A DNA stretch of 43,795 nucleotides from an uncultured Eubacterium sp. (GTDB lineage: Bacteria; Bacillota; Clostridia; Oscillospirales; CAG-272), in contig UQUT01000014.1 of the NCBI GenBank assembly GCA_900544285.1, positions 1 to 43,795 on the forward strand, given 5' to 3'. Of this stretch, positions 42,057-43,795 are shown one piece after another (within the stretch, counting starts at the first letter, position 1; each line of letters begins with the position of its first letter). The notes under the pieces were generated by a model. It saw only the letters and a program-made list of their open reading frames with translations. It was not told the origin of the DNA and ran no database searches. The position numbers and the translations under genes are program-made.

Positions 42057-43340
42057 ATGAAGCAGAAATCAGATTTTGAAGCATTGCTTGAAAAACATCG
42101 GATTGCCGTTGAACGATATATCAATTTCAGGCTGATCAATCGTTTTGACGCCGATGACGTCATCGGCGAAACTTATTATGCCGCCTATGTTGGCTATGAA
42201 ACTTTGCGCGACAAAGCTCTTTTCAAGCAATGGATACTGTCTATTGCGAAAAATCAGTGTAATCTTTGGCTTCGAAAAAAATATGGCAGCAATCTTGTAC
42301 CGCTCGACTCCGTTCCTGACCTACCCGATACCGAAGCGACAGAGAATTATGGGGTTTTAAGTATATTAAATCAATTGCCGAAGGACTATTCCGATTTATT
42401 ACTACTTACAATGCAGGGATACAGGCAAAGTGAAATATCGGCTCGCCTGTCAATTCCGATAGGCACCGTTAAAAGTCGTCTGTATTATGCAAAAAAGCGA
42501 TTCCGCTCAATGTGTACCCCCGATCAGCTCTGTATTTTTGAGAAAGGAAGAAAAGCTATGCAAAGAAAAGACCATACTCACGGTTTCCCATCCGAAATGC
42601 CTGCTCTCTCAATACAAAAATCCTCTGCGCCGTTTTTCAATGTAAAATGTGAGGAGCAATGGTTTATCATCCCCCGCATCGGCAACGAATGTGCGGAAGC
42701 AACATACCGTTATCCCGATAAAAAACTGGTCATAGTATCGAATTGCTACGTCCCGAAAAGCTGTCAGGTACACGATGTACACGGAGTTAAAGTTTGTCGC
42801 GACACATACCTTGTCAGACATAAAAAACTGAATCGGAACGAAAAAATATGGTTTACTCAGTTGACCGACGAATATATACGCAATCTCGGTACAATTTTTG
42901 ATGATGAAGGCTGTGAGGCGCCTACACAGGTAACAACATTTCTTGAAGAAAGCTATGATGTTCTTGTCAACGGAAATGACCGTGTTCACGGAATACCTGT
43001 TTTGATACAAGAAAACGCTGCGGAAGAGACGGAAAACGGATATATCATTAAAGAGGAAAACCTCCGTTACACTCTCGGCGTGTGGAATGTTACAGTCGGA
43101 AATCGCTCGTTTGAAACAATCAAGTGTATAATGCTCTGGTATGATTCGTGCGAAGAAACCTATATTGACAAAAACGGGCGTGTAGTCTTGTTGCGCCAAT
43201 ATGAGTGGATCGGAAGTATCGAATCAAACGATTACTATTCTTCAAGCGATAAAGCCGCTATCAAAGAGAACGCCTTGATTTTAATAAACGGCGATAAATA
43301 TGTTCATACAGAAGACCGGATAAGTCAATATGTGCTTTGA
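42057..43340 (+). CDS. ECF-type sigma factor with long C-terminal extension
   Basis: A 427-residue protein. Residues about 7-75 form sigma region 2 (RYINFRLINRFDADDVIGETYYAAY, then LFKQWILSIAKNQCNLWLRKK). Residues about 103-152 form region 4 with a helix-turn-helix (YRQSEISARLSIPIGTVKSRLYYAKKR). The remaining 270 residues are not part of a normal ECF factor, which is about 160-200 residues long. They look like a mostly beta soluble domain with several cysteines (CEEQWF, NCYVPKSC, CRDTY, CIMLWYDSC) and no membrane helix or zinc-binding anti-sigma motif. AAAGGAGGT lies 3 bases before the ATG at 42057. There is no separate anti-sigma gene, so the extension may sense a signal or hold the factor off. 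That role is inferred. Confidence 0.85.
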   Translation: MKQKSDFEALLEKHRIAVERYINFRLINRFDADDVIGETYYAAYVGYETLRDKALFKQWILSIAKNQCNLWLRKKYGSNLVPLDSVPDLPDTEATENYGVLSILNQLPKDYSDLLLLTMQGYRQSEISARLSIPIGTVKSRLYYAKKRFRSMCTPDQLCIFEKGRKAMQRKDHTHGFPSEMPALSIQKSSAPFFNVKCEEQWFIIPRIGNECAEATYRYPDKKLVIVSNCYVPKSCQVHDVHGVKVCRDTYLVRHKKLNRNEKIWFTQLTDEYIRNLGTIFDDEGCEAPTQVTTFLEESYDVLVNGNDRVHGIPVLIQENAAEETENGYIIKEENLRYTLGVWNVTVGNRSFETIKCIMLWYDSCEETYIDKNGRVVLLRQYEWIGSIESNDYYSSSDKAAIKENALILINGDKYVHTEDRISQYVL

Positions 43341-43383
43341 CCCTCTGTCAGGCGTCGCCACGCGGAATTTTTTCGGGCAAAAC

Positions 43384-43416
43384 AAAAAGCAGATGACATA
43401 GTCATCTGCTTTTTTC
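43384..43416. terminator. Bidirectional terminator between ECF gene and rRNA
   Basis: 14-base arms AAAAAGCAGATGAC / GTCATCTGCTTTTT around ATA, with T-runs on both strands (minus strand CTTTTTGTTTT). It can end both the ECF message and the rRNA transcript. Confidence 0.92.
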
Positions 43417-43480
43417 ATACACAAAGGATGTGCATAAAAAACCGAATAAGCAAAACGAGCGAATCAAAGCGAAGCTTGAA
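43417..43480. other. Spacer after 23S rRNA
   Basis: About 65 bases with no 5S rRNA or tRNA. Near its right end GCTTGAA / TTCAAGC (43474-43490) can pair, overlapping the 23S 3' end. Confidence 0.6.

Positions 43481-43795
<315 letters not shown>

Noticed and set aside
43341..43480. 5S rRNA or tRNA next to 23S
   Set aside because: The space is too short and lacks 5S consensus blocks or a T-loop sequence.

Overview
The window looks like chromosome from a low-to-moderate-GC Clostridia-type Firmicute (Bacillota), probably a gut lineage near Oscillospirales or Christensenellales. The signs are a WalRK system with YycH and YycI, TrmK beside a Nif3-like protein, a Bacillota-type EF-G paralogue, Obg next to LigA, strong AGGAGG ribosome sites and textbook sigma-A promoters, almost all with a 17-base spacer. 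Genus cannot be fixed from sequence alone. No phage, transposase, CRISPR array, integron or defence island is visible; most genes are core housekeeping, and the novelty lies in small genes, RNAs and repeats between them.

Layout. 1-3.35 kb: obgE and ligA (minus). 3.4-8.4 kb: a DUF3006 gene, then a tight three-gene carbohydrate operon (zinc-type polyol/sugar-phosphate dehydrogenase, class II aldolase fused to a short-chain dehydrogenase, PHP-domain protein). 8.4-9.2 kb: NYN-domain nuclease-like gene. 9.2-9.5 kb: repeats. 9.6-11.6 kb: EF-G-like GTPase (minus). 12.0-13.7 kb: DUF1858 redox protein, trmK, Nif3-like protein. 13.76-17.7 kb: promoter, 23-codon leader ORF, terminator, then a heterodimeric ABC exporter of the BmrCD type. 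17.9-25.4 kb: minus-strand cell-envelope cluster (DUF3810 metallopeptidase, walR, walK, yycH, yycI, then murA with its own promoter). 25.5-31.1 kb: radC-uvrB-uvrA repair operon. 31.09-31.41 kb: a compact type I toxin-antitoxin cassette. 31.6-33.6 kb: ftsH. 33.87-34.18 kb: a rod-shaped structured RNA with its own promoter and terminator, then a lipoprotein gene. 34.8-37.1 kb: small membrane protein, alr, HAD hydrolase (minus). 37.2-39.6 kb: M3 oligopeptidase and a membrane protein. 39.6-41.1 kb: HtrA-like protease (minus). 41.2-43.3 kb: GNAT acetyltransferase and an ECF sigma factor with a long C-terminal extension. 43.48-43.8 kb: 3' end of a 23S rRNA gene on the minus strand, cut by the window edge.

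How it fits together. The envelope genes (walRK-yycHI, murA, alr, the HtrA-like protease, ftsH, DUF3810) monitor and build the cell wall. The repair operon combines nucleotide excision repair with RadC. The most interesting parts are the probable translation-attenuated ABC exporter, the type I toxin-antitoxin cassette, the 6S-like RNA candidate, the three-gene sugar operon of unknown substrate, and the ECF factor with its unrecognised C-terminal region.
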